From: DASXMT01 sp963755985
GTDB taxonomy: Bacteria > Actinomycetota > Acidimicrobiia > Acidimicrobiales > RAAP-2
DNA length: 64,000 nt
Assembly (NCBI GenBank): GCA_963755985.1
Contig: CAVWLO010000005.1
Coordinates: 62,001-126,000 of the forward strand
Direction: 5' to 3'
Position numbers and translations under genes: made by a program. Within the stretch, counting starts at the first letter, position 1, and each line of letters opens with the position of its first letter. Shown here in pieces: positions 1 through 8,412 of the stretch. Under the pieces are notes generated by a model. It was not told where the DNA came from. It made no database searches and saw only the letters and a list, made by a program, of their open reading frames with translations.

Positions 1-1
1 C

Positions 2-643
2 GCCGCCCTGTCGGGGATCCTGGCCGCGGTGCTCGAGCAACGCCAGACCGGGGTCGGGCGAGTGGTCGAGGTCTCCTTGCTCCGCACCGGCGCCTACGTC
101 CTGGGTTGGGATCTCGGGCTCCAGATGGGGCTGGGCAAGGTGGCCGGTCCCGAGTCACGTGAGCACACTCAAGCGCCGTTGATGAACTCGTATCGCGCCG
201 CCGACGGGCGCTGGTTCTTTCTCACCGGGCTCGAGGCGGGCCGCCACATCGGAGCGGTATGCCGGGCGCTCGGTCGTCCCGACCTGCTCGAGGACGAGCG
301 CTTCGCCAGCGCCTCGGCCATCCGCCGGCATCGGAGCGAGGTCATCACCATCCTCGACGACATCATCGGCCAACGGCCCCTGGCCGAATGGTCCACGCGA
401 TTCGACCGCGAGGGGGTGTGGTGGGCGGTGGCTCAGTCGCCGGCCGAGGTTGTCGATGACCCGCAGCTGCTGGCCAACGACGGGATCGTGGAAGTGGAGG
501 GTGGCATGTTGCGATCGGTCAACGGCCCGATCGCCTTCTCCGGCACGGCCCGAAACCCGGCCGCGACCGTGCCCCCGCTGGGGGAGCACACCGACGAGGT
601 GCTCAAGGCGTTGTCCGAGCGCAGTGGCGAGCGCTCTCGGTAG
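2..643 (+). CDS. CaiB/BaiF family CoA transferase, 5' end cut by window
   Basis: C-terminal about 213 residues of a class III CoA transferase, which moves CoA between carboxylic acids so that a substrate can enter beta-oxidation-like breakdown. The frame is open from base 2, so the gene begins before the window. The visible part has the family's layout: a segment on substrate-site and domain contacts (SYRAADGRWFFLTG), a helical region with DLLEDERFAS, and a C-terminal stretch ending in PPLGEHTDEVLKAL, the usual close of CaiB/BaiF proteins. It points at the convergent acyl-CoA dehydrogenase gene 65 bases downstream. A second CaiB gene lies at 12127-13329. The family is confident; the substrate is unknown. 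Confidence 0.85.
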   Translation, partial: AALSGILAAVLEQRQTGVGRVVEVSLLRTGAYVLGWDLGLQMGLGKVAGPESREHTQAPLMNSYRAADGRWFFLTGLEAGRHIGAVCRALGRPDLLEDERFASASAIRRHRSEVITILDDIIGQRPLAEWSTRFDREGVWWAVAQSPAEVVDDPQLLANDGIVEVEGGMLRSVNGPIAFSGTARNPAATVPPLGEHTDEVLKALSERSGERSR

Positions 644-708
644 TGGGGCAATGGCACGGTCGCTGACCCGGTCACCGATCCGGCTCGTCCGGGCCCACCG
701 ACCGTCGC

Positions 709-1884
709 TTACCCCTGGTGCCGGGAGATGAGGCCACGGGCGATGACCAGGCGCTGGATCTCGTTGGTGCCCTCGCCGATGACCATGAGCGGAGCGTCAC
801 GGTAGTAGCGTTCGATGGGCAGCTCCGTGGTGTAGCCGACCCCTCCGTGGATGCGCATCGACTCGGTGGCCAGCTCCAGAGCGGTCTCGCTGGCGAAGAG
901 CTTGGCCATGCCCGCCTCCACGTCGCAGCGCTGGCCGGCCGCCTTGAGCTCAGCCGCGTTTCTGGTCAATAGCCGTGCCGCCTCCAGCTGAGTGGCCATG
1001 TCGGCCAGCTTGAGCTGGATGGCCTGGTGCTGGGCGATGGGCTTGCCGAACGTCTGGCGTTGCTGGGCGTAGCTGAGCGCGGCATCGAAGGCGGCCCGGG
1101 CGAGGCCCACGGCCCGAGCGGCGATGTTGATGCGCCCCACCTCCAGCACCCCCAGGATCTGGGGAAGGCCCCGCCCCGCCTCGCCGATGAGGTTGGCCGC
1201 CGGGATCCGGTGGTCCGAGTACGCCATCTCGACAGTCTCGACGCCCTTGTAGCCGAGCTTGCTCACGCTCTTGCTGACCGAGATGCCCTCGAAGCTGGCC
1301 CCCGGCTCTTTCTCGACCATGAAGGCGGAGATGCCCTCCTCGGTGCGAGCGGCCAGGGCGACGAGACCGGCGCGCTGGCCGTTGGTGACCCACGCCTTGG
1401 TGCCGTTGACGACGTACTCGTCCCCGTCCCGCCTGGCCCGGCAGGATATGTTCCGGGTGTCGCTCCCGGCATCGGGTTCGGAGAGTGAGAGGGCGCCACG
1501 GCGCTCGCCCGAGGCCAATGCCGGGAGCCATCGATCCTTCTGCGCGTCGCTTCCATGGGCCATGATCAAGATGGCCGCCATGGTGTGGGTGTTGATGACG
1601 CCGGTCAGGCTCATCCACCCGTAGGCCAGTTCCTCGATGACGCCGATGTACGTCAACAGGTCGAGGCCGAGCCCGCCATAGGCTTCGGGGATGGTCACAC
1701 CGAACAGCCCGAGCTCGCCCATCTGGTCGACGATCTCGGTGGGGAAGCGGTCTTCGTGTTCCATGTCCGAGGCGACGGGAATGACCTCGTTGGCCACGAA
1801 CCGCCGGACGTTCTCGATGATGGCGGCGCGCACGTCGTCGTCGGTGCGGTGTGGCACCGTCGCGCTGGGGTTCGGCTCGGACAT
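709..1884 (-). CDS. acyl-CoA dehydrogenase
   Basis: A 391-residue FAD-dependent acyl-CoA dehydrogenase of normal length that introduces an alpha,beta double bond into an acyl-CoA. The N-terminal helical domain has GELGLFGVTIPEAYGG, the middle beta domain has SLSEPDAGSD and VNGTKAWVTNGQ, and the C-terminal domain has the flavin-contact motif RIHGGVGYTTE. The catalytic base is expected at the Glu of VIGEGTNEIQR near the end. It is divergent from the acyl-CoA synthetase gene with only 63 bases between the starts, so the two probably share a control region. I saw no good ribosome binding site in front of the ATG. Substrate chain or ring type cannot be read from sequence. Confidence 0.92.
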   Translation of the reverse strand: MSEPNPSATVPHRTDDDVRAAIIENVRRFVANEVIPVASDMEHEDRFPTEIVDQMGELGLFGVTIPEAYGGLGLDLLTYIGVIEELAYGWMSLTGVINTHTMAAILIMAHGSDAQKDRWLPALASGERRGALSLSEPDAGSDTRNISCRARRDGDEYVVNGTKAWVTNGQRAGLVALAARTEEGISAFMVEKEPGASFEGISVSKSVSKLGYKGVETVEMAYSDHRIPAANLIGEAGRGLPQILGVLEVGRINIAARAVGLARAAFDAALSYAQQRQTFGKPIAQHQAIQLKLADMATQLEAARLLTRNAAELKAAGQRCDVEAGMAKLFASETALELATESMRIHGGVGYTTELPIERYYRDAPLMVIGEGTNEIQRLVIARGLISRHQG

Positions 1885-1947
1885 CGGCGAGAAGGTTACA
1901 TCCTCCGTAAGTTGACGTCGATCTCACCAACGAGAAGACTGTTTCCA

Positions 1948-3468
1948 ATGGCCGCGGCTCTGATGCACCACGCCCTCGAGCAGGCGGCGGCACGCTACGG
2001 CGATCGCGACGCGGTGTGGGCGGGCGACCAGCGGTGGTCCTATCGTCGCCTCCACGAGCTCAGCAATGCGCTTGGCCGCCACCTGGCTGATCAAGGTGTC
2101 GGCGCCGGCGACCGGGTCGCGCTCATGACGTCGAACCGTCCCGAGTTCATCGTCGCCGTCCACGCCATCAGCAAGCTCGGTGGGGCCGCCGTGCTCCTCA
2201 GCCCGGCGTGGAAGGCGAGAGAGACCGAGCACGCCGTCGAGCTCACCGGGCCCATCCATGCCGTGGCCGACGGGCCGGCCACGGCCCTGCTCGGCCGTTG
2301 TATGGGCACCGACCCGATCACTGACCTCGACGACTGGCCGCTCGACCCGGCCCTGGATCTGAGCCAAGTCAGCCTGCCGCCCAATGACGGGCGGGATACC
2401 GACGAAGCCGTGCTCGTGTTCAGCTCGGGCACCACTGGGCTGCCCAAGGCCGTTCGCCACACCCATCACTCGATGGGCATGGCCACTGCTCACTGGTGCC
2501 AGACCCTCGGCCTCGGTCCCGACGACCGATTTCAGGTGGCGACGCCACCGTCGCACATCCTCGGCTTGTTGAACCTGCTCGCCGCAACGACGGCCGGAGC
2601 CACCGTACGGTTGCATCGCCGGTTCGATCTCGACGAGGTGCTTCGCTGTATCGAGACCGACCGGATGACCCTGGAGATGGCGGTGGCACCAATCGCCCTG
2701 GCCATGGCCAACCATCCTCACCTCGAGGATTTCGACCTTTCATCGTTGCGCTACATCATGTGGGGAGCCACTCCGGTGAGCGAGAGCGTGGCCGCCGCCG
2801 TCACCCGGCGAACCGGCGTGCGCTGGCTCCCGGGCTATGGAGCGAGCGAGGTCCCGGTCATCGCCGTCAATCCGGTCAACGACCCCAGCGCTTGGCGGCT
2901 TGACTCGGCGGGACTGCCGCCCGAAGGCGTCGAGCTGCGGGTGGCCGATCTCGACAGTGGCCAGGTCCTCCTGTCGGGTCAGATCGGCGAGATCCAGGTC
3001 CTGAGCCCGTCGGTGATGGCCGGCTACCTGCCCGAGGAGGCCACCGCCGCTGCCTTCGCCGATGGCTGGTACCGCACCGGCGACGTCGGGTGGCTGGAGC
3101 CCGAAGGGTGGGTGCACATCACCGACCGGGCCAAGGAGATGATCAAAGTCAACGGGTTCCAGGTGGCTCCGGCCGAGATCGAGGGGGTGCTGCACGGACA
3201 TCCGGCGGTTCTCGACTGTGCGGTGTTCGGCCTGGCCGACGAGCGAGCAGGCGAAGTGCCAGTGGCCGTGGTCCAGCTCGATCCCGACCGGCCGGTGGCC
3301 GCCGAGGAGCTCAGACGGCTCGTGGCCGACTCGCTGGCCACGTACAAGCACCTCCATCAGATCGTTGTCGTCGACGAGATCGCCAGGCTTCCGTCCGGGA
3401 AGGTGCTTCGCCGCACCATCCGCGAGCAGCTGACGCCGTCGCTGTTGGCCCACGGGCACGATTCCTGA
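1948..3468 (+). CDS. AMP-binding acyl-CoA synthetase
   Basis: A 506-residue ANL-superfamily enzyme that activates a carboxylic acid with ATP to an acyl-adenylate and then to the CoA ester. The phosphate-binding loop is at about residues 157-168 (LVFSSGTTGLPK), the motif YRTGDVGW and the hinge DRAKEMIKVNGFQVAP follow, and the C-terminal catalytic lysine lies in PSGKVLRR. The frame is open well upstream, but family alignment starts at the ATG chosen here (MAAALMHHALEQAAARYGD), so the longer form was rejected. It is divergent from the acyl-CoA dehydrogenase at 709-1884. The next 140 bases downstream hold the tail of a lost acyl-CoA dehydrogenase. Confidence 0.9.
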   Translation: MAAALMHHALEQAAARYGDRDAVWAGDQRWSYRRLHELSNALGRHLADQGVGAGDRVALMTSNRPEFIVAVHAISKLGGAAVLLSPAWKARETEHAVELTGPIHAVADGPATALLGRCMGTDPITDLDDWPLDPALDLSQVSLPPNDGRDTDEAVLVFSSGTTGLPKAVRHTHHSMGMATAHWCQTLGLGPDDRFQVATPPSHILGLLNLLAATTAGATVRLHRRFDLDEVLRCIETDRMTLEMAVAPIALAMANHPHLEDFDLSSLRYIMWGATPVSESVAAAVTRRTGVRWLPGYGASEVPVIAVNPVNDPSAWRLDSAGLPPEGVELRVADLDSGQVLLSGQIGEIQVLSPSVMAGYLPEEATAAAFADGWYRTGDVGWLEPEGWVHITDRAKEMIKVNGFQVAPAEIEGVLHGHPAVLDCAVFGLADERAGEVPVAVVQLDPDRPVAAEELRRLVADSLATYKHLHQIVVVDEIARLPSGKVLRRTIREQLTPSLLAHGHDS

Positions 3469-3472
3469 TAGA

Positions 3473-3610
3473 TGTCCGGCCGAGGCCGATGGCCCAGACA
3501 CCTGGCTCAAGGTGTATCTCTACAGTCGGGCCCAGAGCGTGATGGGCGGGACCTCCCAGATCCAGCGAAACCTGATGGCCGGACGAATCCAGGGCCTCAC
3601 ACTGTCGTGA
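3473..3610 (+). pseudogene. remnant of acyl-CoA dehydrogenase C-terminus
   Basis: Just after the acyl-CoA synthetase, one frame reads about 45 codons ending at a TGA at 3608-3610. It has no usable start, yet it carries an unmistakable acyl-CoA dehydrogenase end: YLYSRAQSVMGGTSQIQRNLMAGR followed by a short tail. In intact enzymes this segment holds the last helix and the GTSxIQRN motif. Everything upstream of it is missing, so a dehydrogenase gene that once followed the synthetase has been deleted except for its last codons. Seen directly by translating the strand; the deletion is inference. Confidence 0.7.
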
Positions 3611-3679
3611 GCACCTGCGACCTCACCTGGCCGAGCTGGTCCCCCAACTCGACGCCGACGCCGATGTCCGAGCGGCGGG

Positions 3680-4111
3680 TCACCCGGCGCCCGGCTTGGG
3701 ACGAGTGGGGTCGTGAGCGCGACCGGAGTCGCGCTCCCCACTCTTGCGCAGGAAGGTCATGGCCCGGGTCCGGAGGCGCCATCCGTCGGTCGTCCGACGG
3801 TAGGTGTCGGTGTAGTACCCGATGCGCATGGCGTGGTCCTTCTGATCGACGAAGCACAGCGGTTGCTCACCCGTGCCGGTATCGCCATCGAGTTCGAGGA
3901 CGGGTGGACCCACCAGGAACAAGCCCTTGGGGGCTGCGGCGACGAGCGTGGGGAAGTCGGCCAGCTGGTAGGTGTCCCCGAAGGCGCGGTAGTGGCCGTC
4001 AGAGGTGAACACCTCCATGACCATGTCGACGTCGTCCTTGGTCATGCCGACGGCGTACTTGGCCAGCAGCTGGCCGAGCTCGATGACGTCGGCGTCGGGC
4101 AGATCACCCAT
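3680..4111 (-). CDS. SnoaL-like / NTF2-fold protein
   Basis: A 143-residue protein of the SnoaL-like NTF2 fold, a small cone-shaped barrel used by dehydratases, isomerases and hydroxylating enzymes of aromatic and steroid breakdown. The N-terminal helix reads IELGQLLAKYAVGMTKDDVDMVMEVFTSDGHYRAFGD and the strand block ends in TYRRTTDGWRLRTRAMTF, both usual for the family. The ATG at 4111 is preceded by GAGGAGG at good spacing, so I prefer it to the longer open frame. A similar but larger family member is at 22867-23430. The exact reaction is not predictable. Confidence 0.8.
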   Translation of the reverse strand: MGDLPDADVIELGQLLAKYAVGMTKDDVDMVMEVFTSDGHYRAFGDTYQLADFPTLVAAAPKGLFLVGPPVLELDGDTGTGEQPLCFVDQKDHAMRIGYYTDTYRRTTDGWRLRTRAMTFLRKSGERDSGRAHDPTRPKPGAG

Positions 4112-4465
4112 GTCGTGCCTCCTCGGGTTGGTGACGGCGCCCGCAGGCGCCCTTGGCCGTCTGATCCGGTCGGACGCACTCGGCGCCCGCTCAGTTTGGC
4201 GACTGGATGCGCGGGCTCCGCCGGCATCCCCACGACAGAGGACGATAACGGTGTTCTCCCTGGTTGGCAATGTAGCTGGCGACGCCCTGGCCGACGGCCC
4301 CGCCGGTGCTCGGCGGCATCGACCTCCTGACCCGGTTGATGACCCTGAAGCAGTGTTCTACCCTAAATTAGTGTTCTACTGTTGTGAGAACTTCGCTCTG
4401 CAAGGCGGGTGCACACATGCACGGTGCCCCTCCACGGGCGTGGCCGAACGATCGAAGGGGAGGCG
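4112..4465. other. 354-base intergenic region between divergent genes
   Basis: This stretch separates the SnoaL-like gene (left) from the TauD-type gene (right). I see no convincing coding sequence in it. The first half is very GC-rich and without recognisable sites. The second half, from about 4352, is AT-richer and holds the repeated GTTCT elements annotated separately, so the rightward promoter is most likely there. Confidence 0.5.
4352..4391 (+). promoter_or_regulatory. direct repeat AGTGTTCTAC, candidate operator of the TauD gene
   Basis: The ten bases AGTGTTCTAC occur at 4352-4361 and again at 4370-4379, 18 bases apart, with AT-rich CCTAAATT between them. A third half-site, AGAAC, lies inverted at 4387-4391. 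The same face of the helix would be presented about every two turns. This looks like a tandem operator in the promoter of the dioxygenase operon starting at 4466. The regulator is unknown. Confidence 0.45.
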
Positions 4466-5295
4466 ATGACCGCAGTGACGATCGAGAGGCTCGGAGACAC
4501 CGTCGGCGCCATGGTCGACGATGTCGACTGCGATCGACTGGTGACCGATGACGGCTTCCCGGCCTGGTGCCAGGGCGCGCTCGAGGCCAACGGCGTCCTC
4601 GTCTTCAAGGCTCTCCACGCCGACGACGCCACCCAGGTGGCGTTCTCCAAAATGCTCGGGCGGGTCGAAGTATTCCCCCATAACGACCCGCCGGAGATCT
4701 TTCGGGTCACGCTCGACCCGACGAAGAATCCTGCCGCCGCCTACCTCAGGGGCACGTTCGACTGGCACATCGACGGGTGCACCGACAACGTCCCCATCAT
4801 GGCCACCGTTCTGAGCGCCCATGCCGTCGCTGCCTCGGGAGGGGAGACCGAGTTCGCCAGCTCGTACGCGGCCTATGAAGAACTCTCGGCCGAGGAGCAG
4901 GAGCGGGCCGATTCGGTGCGGGTGGTACACACCTTCGAGGCCGCGCAGCGCTTGGTGCACCACGACCCCTCACCCGAAGAGCTGGCCCTGTGGCGCAAGC
5001 GTCCGGCGAAGGAGCACCCCTTGGTTTGGAAGCACCAGTCCGGGCGGCGCTCCCTGGTGCTGGGGGCGATCACGTCCCACGTCGTGGGCATGGACCGGAC
5101 GAGGGTCGGGCGTTGTTGAACGATCTCCTGGCCAAGTCCACCCTTCCCGAGCGCGTGTACCGTCACCGGTGGGAGGTCGGCGACATGGTGATCTGGGACA
5201 ATCGAGGGGTGCTGCACCGGGCGCTGCCCTATGACCCCACCTCGCCTCGCGACCTGCACCGGACGACGCTGGCCGGCGACGAAGTGATCCGGTGA
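4466..5295 (+). pseudogene. TauD/TfdA family Fe(II)/2-oxoglutarate dioxygenase, frameshifted
   Basis: About 276 codons of an Fe(II)- and 2-oxoglutarate-dependent dioxygenase. The start ATG has GGGGAGG in front. The iron ligands HxD are present in FDWHIDG, and the distal His and the 2-oxoglutarate Arg lie in DNRGVLHRALPYD and LHRTTL. The frame breaks near 5096-5101: reading one frame gives SHVVGMDRTRVGRC and a stop, while the next frame continues EGRALLNDLLAKSTLPERVY. One missing base, for example a third G in CCGG at 5095-5098, restores the whole protein. Because all active-site residues survive, a sequencing error is as likely as a real mutation. It overlaps the next gene by GTGA, so the two are translationally coupled. 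Confidence 0.8.
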
Positions 5296-5879
5296 CCGCC
5301 CCTGTTGACGACCCCCGCATCCCGCCACTGGGCCCGTCCGATTGGCCCGAGGGGATGCGAGCGGCCCTGGCCGCCATCCGCCCGGCCCATCCCCGCCATC
5401 CCTTCCCGTCGAGGGACCCCGGTCGTCCGAAGGGCATGAATGCGCTGGGGACGCTGGCCCGGTACCCGACCCTGACCCAGGCCTACCACACCTTCAACGG
5501 CCACGTGCTGTTCGGAACGAGCCTGTCGCCGCGCCAGCGCGAGTTGCTCGTCCTCCGAGTCGCCGCCGTTCGCCAGGCGACCTATGAATGGCGACAGCAC
5601 ATCGTGTTGGCTGCCGATGCGGGCATCACGCCCGACGAGGTCGAGTGGATAGCCGAGGGACCGACGGCATCGGGATGGTCGCCGATCGATCGGGCCATGG
5701 TCGGCGCCGTCGATGAACTGCTCGATGACGCCTTGGTGGCTGACGCCACGTGGGCGGTGCTGGCCGCCGAGCTCGACGTCGAGCAGCTGATGGACCTGGT
5801 CTTCACCGTGGGGGCCTACGACCTCTTGGCCATGGCCTTCCGCTCCTTCGGGGTCCAGCTCGACGACGACCTGAAGTAG
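5292..5879 (+). CDS. carboxymuconolactone decarboxylase (AhpD-like) family protein
   Basis: A 195-residue protein of the carboxymuconolactone decarboxylase/AhpD fold. The core reads LSPRQRELLVLRVAAVRQATYEWRQHIVLAADAGITPDEVEWI, with the family's YEWxxH signature but without the CxxC found in peroxidase-type AhpD proteins, so a thiol peroxidase role is unlikely. The GTG start overlaps the stop of the upstream dioxygenase by four bases. Such proteins are often encoded with dioxygenases and F420 enzymes in actinobacterial catabolic operons, as here (next gene at 5941). The reaction is not known. Confidence 0.85.
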   Translation: MTAPVDDPRIPPLGPSDWPEGMRAALAAIRPAHPRHPFPSRDPGRPKGMNALGTLARYPTLTQAYHTFNGHVLFGTSLSPRQRELLVLRVAAVRQATYEWRQHIVLAADAGITPDEVEWIAEGPTASGWSPIDRAMVGAVDELLDDALVADATWAVLAAELDVEQLMDLVFTVGAYDLLAMAFRSFGVQLDDDLK

Positions 5880-5940
5880 GACCGGTCCCTCGGATGCAAC
5901 CGTTGACCACGAACCTGTTCGTCGATGGAAGGGGTGACCC

Positions 5941-6894
5941 ATGCGGATCGGCGTGATGGTCGGGCCCGAGCGGGGCCGCTACAGTACCAAGGTCGAGCGC
6001 ATGTTGGCTGACGCCCAATGGGCCGAGGAAGCCGGGCTGGCTTCGGTGTGGGTGCCCCAGATACCCGACGACTTCGATGCGTTGACGGCGGCCACGGTGA
6101 TCGGCGTGCACACGGCCCGGGTCGAGATCGGGACGGCGGTGGTACCGGTGCAGCCCCGGCATCCGATCGCCCTGGCCCACCAGGCCCTGTCGACCCAGGC
6201 GGTGTGCAAGGGGCGCCTCACCCTGGGCCTGGGCGTCTCCCACCACTGGATCATCGACGAGATGCTGGGGCTGCCCTACGGACGTCCGGTGGCCACGATG
6301 GGCTGCTATCTCGACGTGCTCCTTCCGGCGCTGGGCGGTCCCGCCATGGTCGACGTCGAGAACGAGATGTTCTCGGTGCACAACCCGATGGACATCACCG
6401 ACATCGTCCCGACCTCGGTGATGATCGCCGCCCTCGGCCCGATGATGCTGCGCATGGCCGGCGAGCGCGCCGATGGCACCATTCTGTGGCTGGCCGACGA
6501 GCGGGCCATCGGCTCGCATGTGGCCCCCGCCATCAACGGTGCGGCAGAGGCCGCCGGCCGCCGGCCGCCGCGAATCGTGGCCGGCGTCCCCATCTGCCTG
6601 TGCGGCGATGACGAGGTCGACGTGGCCATCGACCGGGCCAACCGGGTGCTGTCCGAGTCGGAGATCTCGCCCAACTACCAGAAGCTCCTCGATCACGGCG
6701 ACGCCCGTGCCGTGGGCGACATCCTCGCCGCCGGTAGCGAAGCCTCCATCGAGAAGCGGTTGCGGTCCTTTGCCGATGCAGGGACGACCGACGTATCGTT
6801 CCGGGTCGTGCCCATCGGGGCCACCCGGGAGGACAAGCTGGACTCGTCGCGGCGTACCCGCGACTACATCGCGTCGATTGCCGATTCGATCTGA
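5941..6894 (+). CDS. LLM-class F420-dependent oxidoreductase
   Basis: A 317-residue bacterial-luciferase-like TIM barrel of the kind that uses reduced F420. Strand one and the first loop read MRIGVMVGPERGRYSTKVERMLADAQWAEEAGLASVWVPQ, followed by VEIGTAVVPVQPRHPIALAHQALS and LGLGVSHHW, all typical of the F420 branch rather than the flavin monooxygenases found elsewhere in the window. The ATG is preceded by GGAAGGGG. It ends an apparent three-gene operon with the dioxygenase and the AhpD-like protein, so it may reduce or oxidise a product of the dioxygenase. Cofactor choice is inferred from family resemblance. Confidence 0.85.
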   Translation: MRIGVMVGPERGRYSTKVERMLADAQWAEEAGLASVWVPQIPDDFDALTAATVIGVHTARVEIGTAVVPVQPRHPIALAHQALSTQAVCKGRLTLGLGVSHHWIIDEMLGLPYGRPVATMGCYLDVLLPALGGPAMVDVENEMFSVHNPMDITDIVPTSVMIAALGPMMLRMAGERADGTILWLADERAIGSHVAPAINGAAEAAGRRPPRIVAGVPICLCGDDEVDVAIDRANRVLSESEISPNYQKLLDHGDARAVGDILAAGSEASIEKRLRSFADAGTTDVSFRVVPIGATREDKLDSSRRTRDYIASIADSI

Positions 6895-6951
6895 GGGGCT
6901 CCCGGGTCCAGTCCCACTGGGCACGACCAGCGGTGTGACCACCAAGCCGGG

Positions 6952-8208
6952 TTAGGGGCCGTCCTGGTGGCGGTAGATCTGGCCGCCCTTCATGACGAAA
7001 CTGACCGACTCGGTCATGGTGATGTCGGCGAGCGGGTCGCCGGGCACGGCGATGATGTCGGCCAGCAGCCCAACTTCCAGCCGGCCCCGGTCATCGACGG
7101 CGATCAGCTCGGAGGCCACGGTGGTGGCGGCCCGGAGGGCCTGGAGCGGGGTCATGCCCCGCTCGACCAGGGCGACCAGCTCCTTGGCGTTCCGGCCGTG
7201 GGGGATGGCCGGCGCGTCGGTGCCGCAGGCGACGCGGATGCCGCGATCGATGGCCTTGCTGATGGTCTGCCTGGCCCGGGGGAACACCTCGGCCGCCTTG
7301 GCCTGTAGCTCGGGGGCGGCGTGGGAGGTGTCCATGCCGTCGGCCAGGTACGTGGTGGCCACCAGGAACGTGCCGCGCTCGACGAGCAGGTCGAGGGTCT
7401 CGTCGCTCATGAGCGATCCGTGCTCGAGGCAGTCGATGCCGCACTCCACCGCGACCCGGGCCGCCTCGTCGCCGTGGCAATGGGCCGCCACCTTCAGTCC
7501 GGCGCGGTGGGCCTCGTCGACGATCGCCTCCAGTTCCTCGGTGGAGTACTGCCGGGCGCCGGCCGGGCCGGTGTGCGACATGACGCCACCCGAGGCGACG
7601 ACCTTGATCACCCGCGCTCCGTACTTGATCTGGTAGCGGACGGCCTTGCGGACCTCCGCCACCCCATTGGCGATTCCCTCTTCCACCGTGAGGGGCAGCA
7701 CGTGGGGGGCCAGGGCCTGGAACATGGTGGGGTCGAGGTGACCGCCGGTGGGGCTGATGGCGTGCCCGGCCGGGACGATGCGGGGCCCGTCGACCCAGCC
7801 CATGTCGATGGCCTTCATGAGGGCCACGTCGAGCAGGAGGCCGCCGGTCTGCACGAACAATCCGAGATTTCGTACCGTGGTGAACCCGGCTCGCAGCGTG
7901 CGTTGGCCGTTGGCCACGGCCCGCAGGGTCCGCAGCGCCGGATCTTCCTGGACCGGGACCAACGGGCTGGCGTGGTTGGGGCCACCCATGAGCAGGTTGA
8001 CCTCCATGTCCATCAATCCGGGAAGCAGGGTCACGTCCCCCAGGTCGATCTCCGTCGCCCCGGCCGGCACGGAGGTGGGGGAGACGGCGACGATACGGTC
8101 ACCCTCGACCAGCAGATCACCGGGGTGGAGCAACTCGCCGCGCTCGATGTCCAGCATGCGGGCGCTGACCAGATGGACGGGAGGCTGTGGCGTGCGTGCT
8201 CGTGGCAT
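6952..8208 (-). CDS. amidohydrolase-family protein with altered HxH site
   Basis: A 418-residue member of the amidohydrolase superfamily, close to imidazolonepropionase-like and metal-dependent hydrolases. It has the N-terminal beta sandwich (GDLLVEGDRIVAV), the barrel with the Lys of RVIKVVASGG, the His of HCHGDEAAR and LEHG, and the Asp of CGTDAPAIPHG. The first metal-binding motif, normally HxH after LPGL-D, is replaced: the sequence is LPGLMDMEVNL, giving Glu69 and Asn71. Either it binds one metal differently or it is not a normal hydrolase. The ATG has AAGGAG at good spacing. It converges on the F420 oxidoreductase and is divergent from the reductase at 8413. Confidence 0.85.
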   Translation of the reverse strand: MPRARTPQPPVHLVSARMLDIERGELLHPGDLLVEGDRIVAVSPTSVPAGATEIDLGDVTLLPGLMDMEVNLLMGGPNHASPLVPVQEDPALRTLRAVANGQRTLRAGFTTVRNLGLFVQTGGLLLDVALMKAIDMGWVDGPRIVPAGHAISPTGGHLDPTMFQALAPHVLPLTVEEGIANGVAEVRKAVRYQIKYGARVIKVVASGGVMSHTGPAGARQYSTEELEAIVDEAHRAGLKVAAHCHGDEAARVAVECGIDCLEHGSLMSDETLDLLVERGTFLVATTYLADGMDTSHAAPELQAKAAEVFPRARQTISKAIDRGIRVACGTDAPAIPHGRNAKELVALVERGMTPLQALRAATTVASELIAVDDRGRLEVGLLADIIAVPGDPLADITMTESVSFVMKGGQIYRHQDGP

Positions 8209-8349
8209 GTGGGCTCCTTCAGGAACGGTAGAAGCGTTTCCCCCCTGCGCAATCTCGTTTTCGGTGCGCGCAAGGTGCGTTATCGTAGCAAAGGGTCACG
8301 GGACGAGCCGGATCCGCCCCGGTGATGCTCAGGTAGGCTTCCCGTTTGA

Positions 8350-8366
8350 TGAGAATGCCATTTCCG
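8350..8366 (+). promoter_or_regulatory. candidate operator TGAGAAT-GCC-ATTTCCG
   Basis: Left arm TGAGAAT at 8350-8356, centre GCC, and a degenerate right arm. The left arm and the spacing are the same as in the sites at 14328-14344 and 20184-20204. It lies 47 bases before the GTG of the KshB-like reductase. On its own it is weak; it gains weight from the two other sites. Confidence 0.4.
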
Positions 8367-8412
8367 CCGCATGCTAGGCTCTCGGGGGTGGGGGTAAAGT
8401 GCGTTCTCGTCC

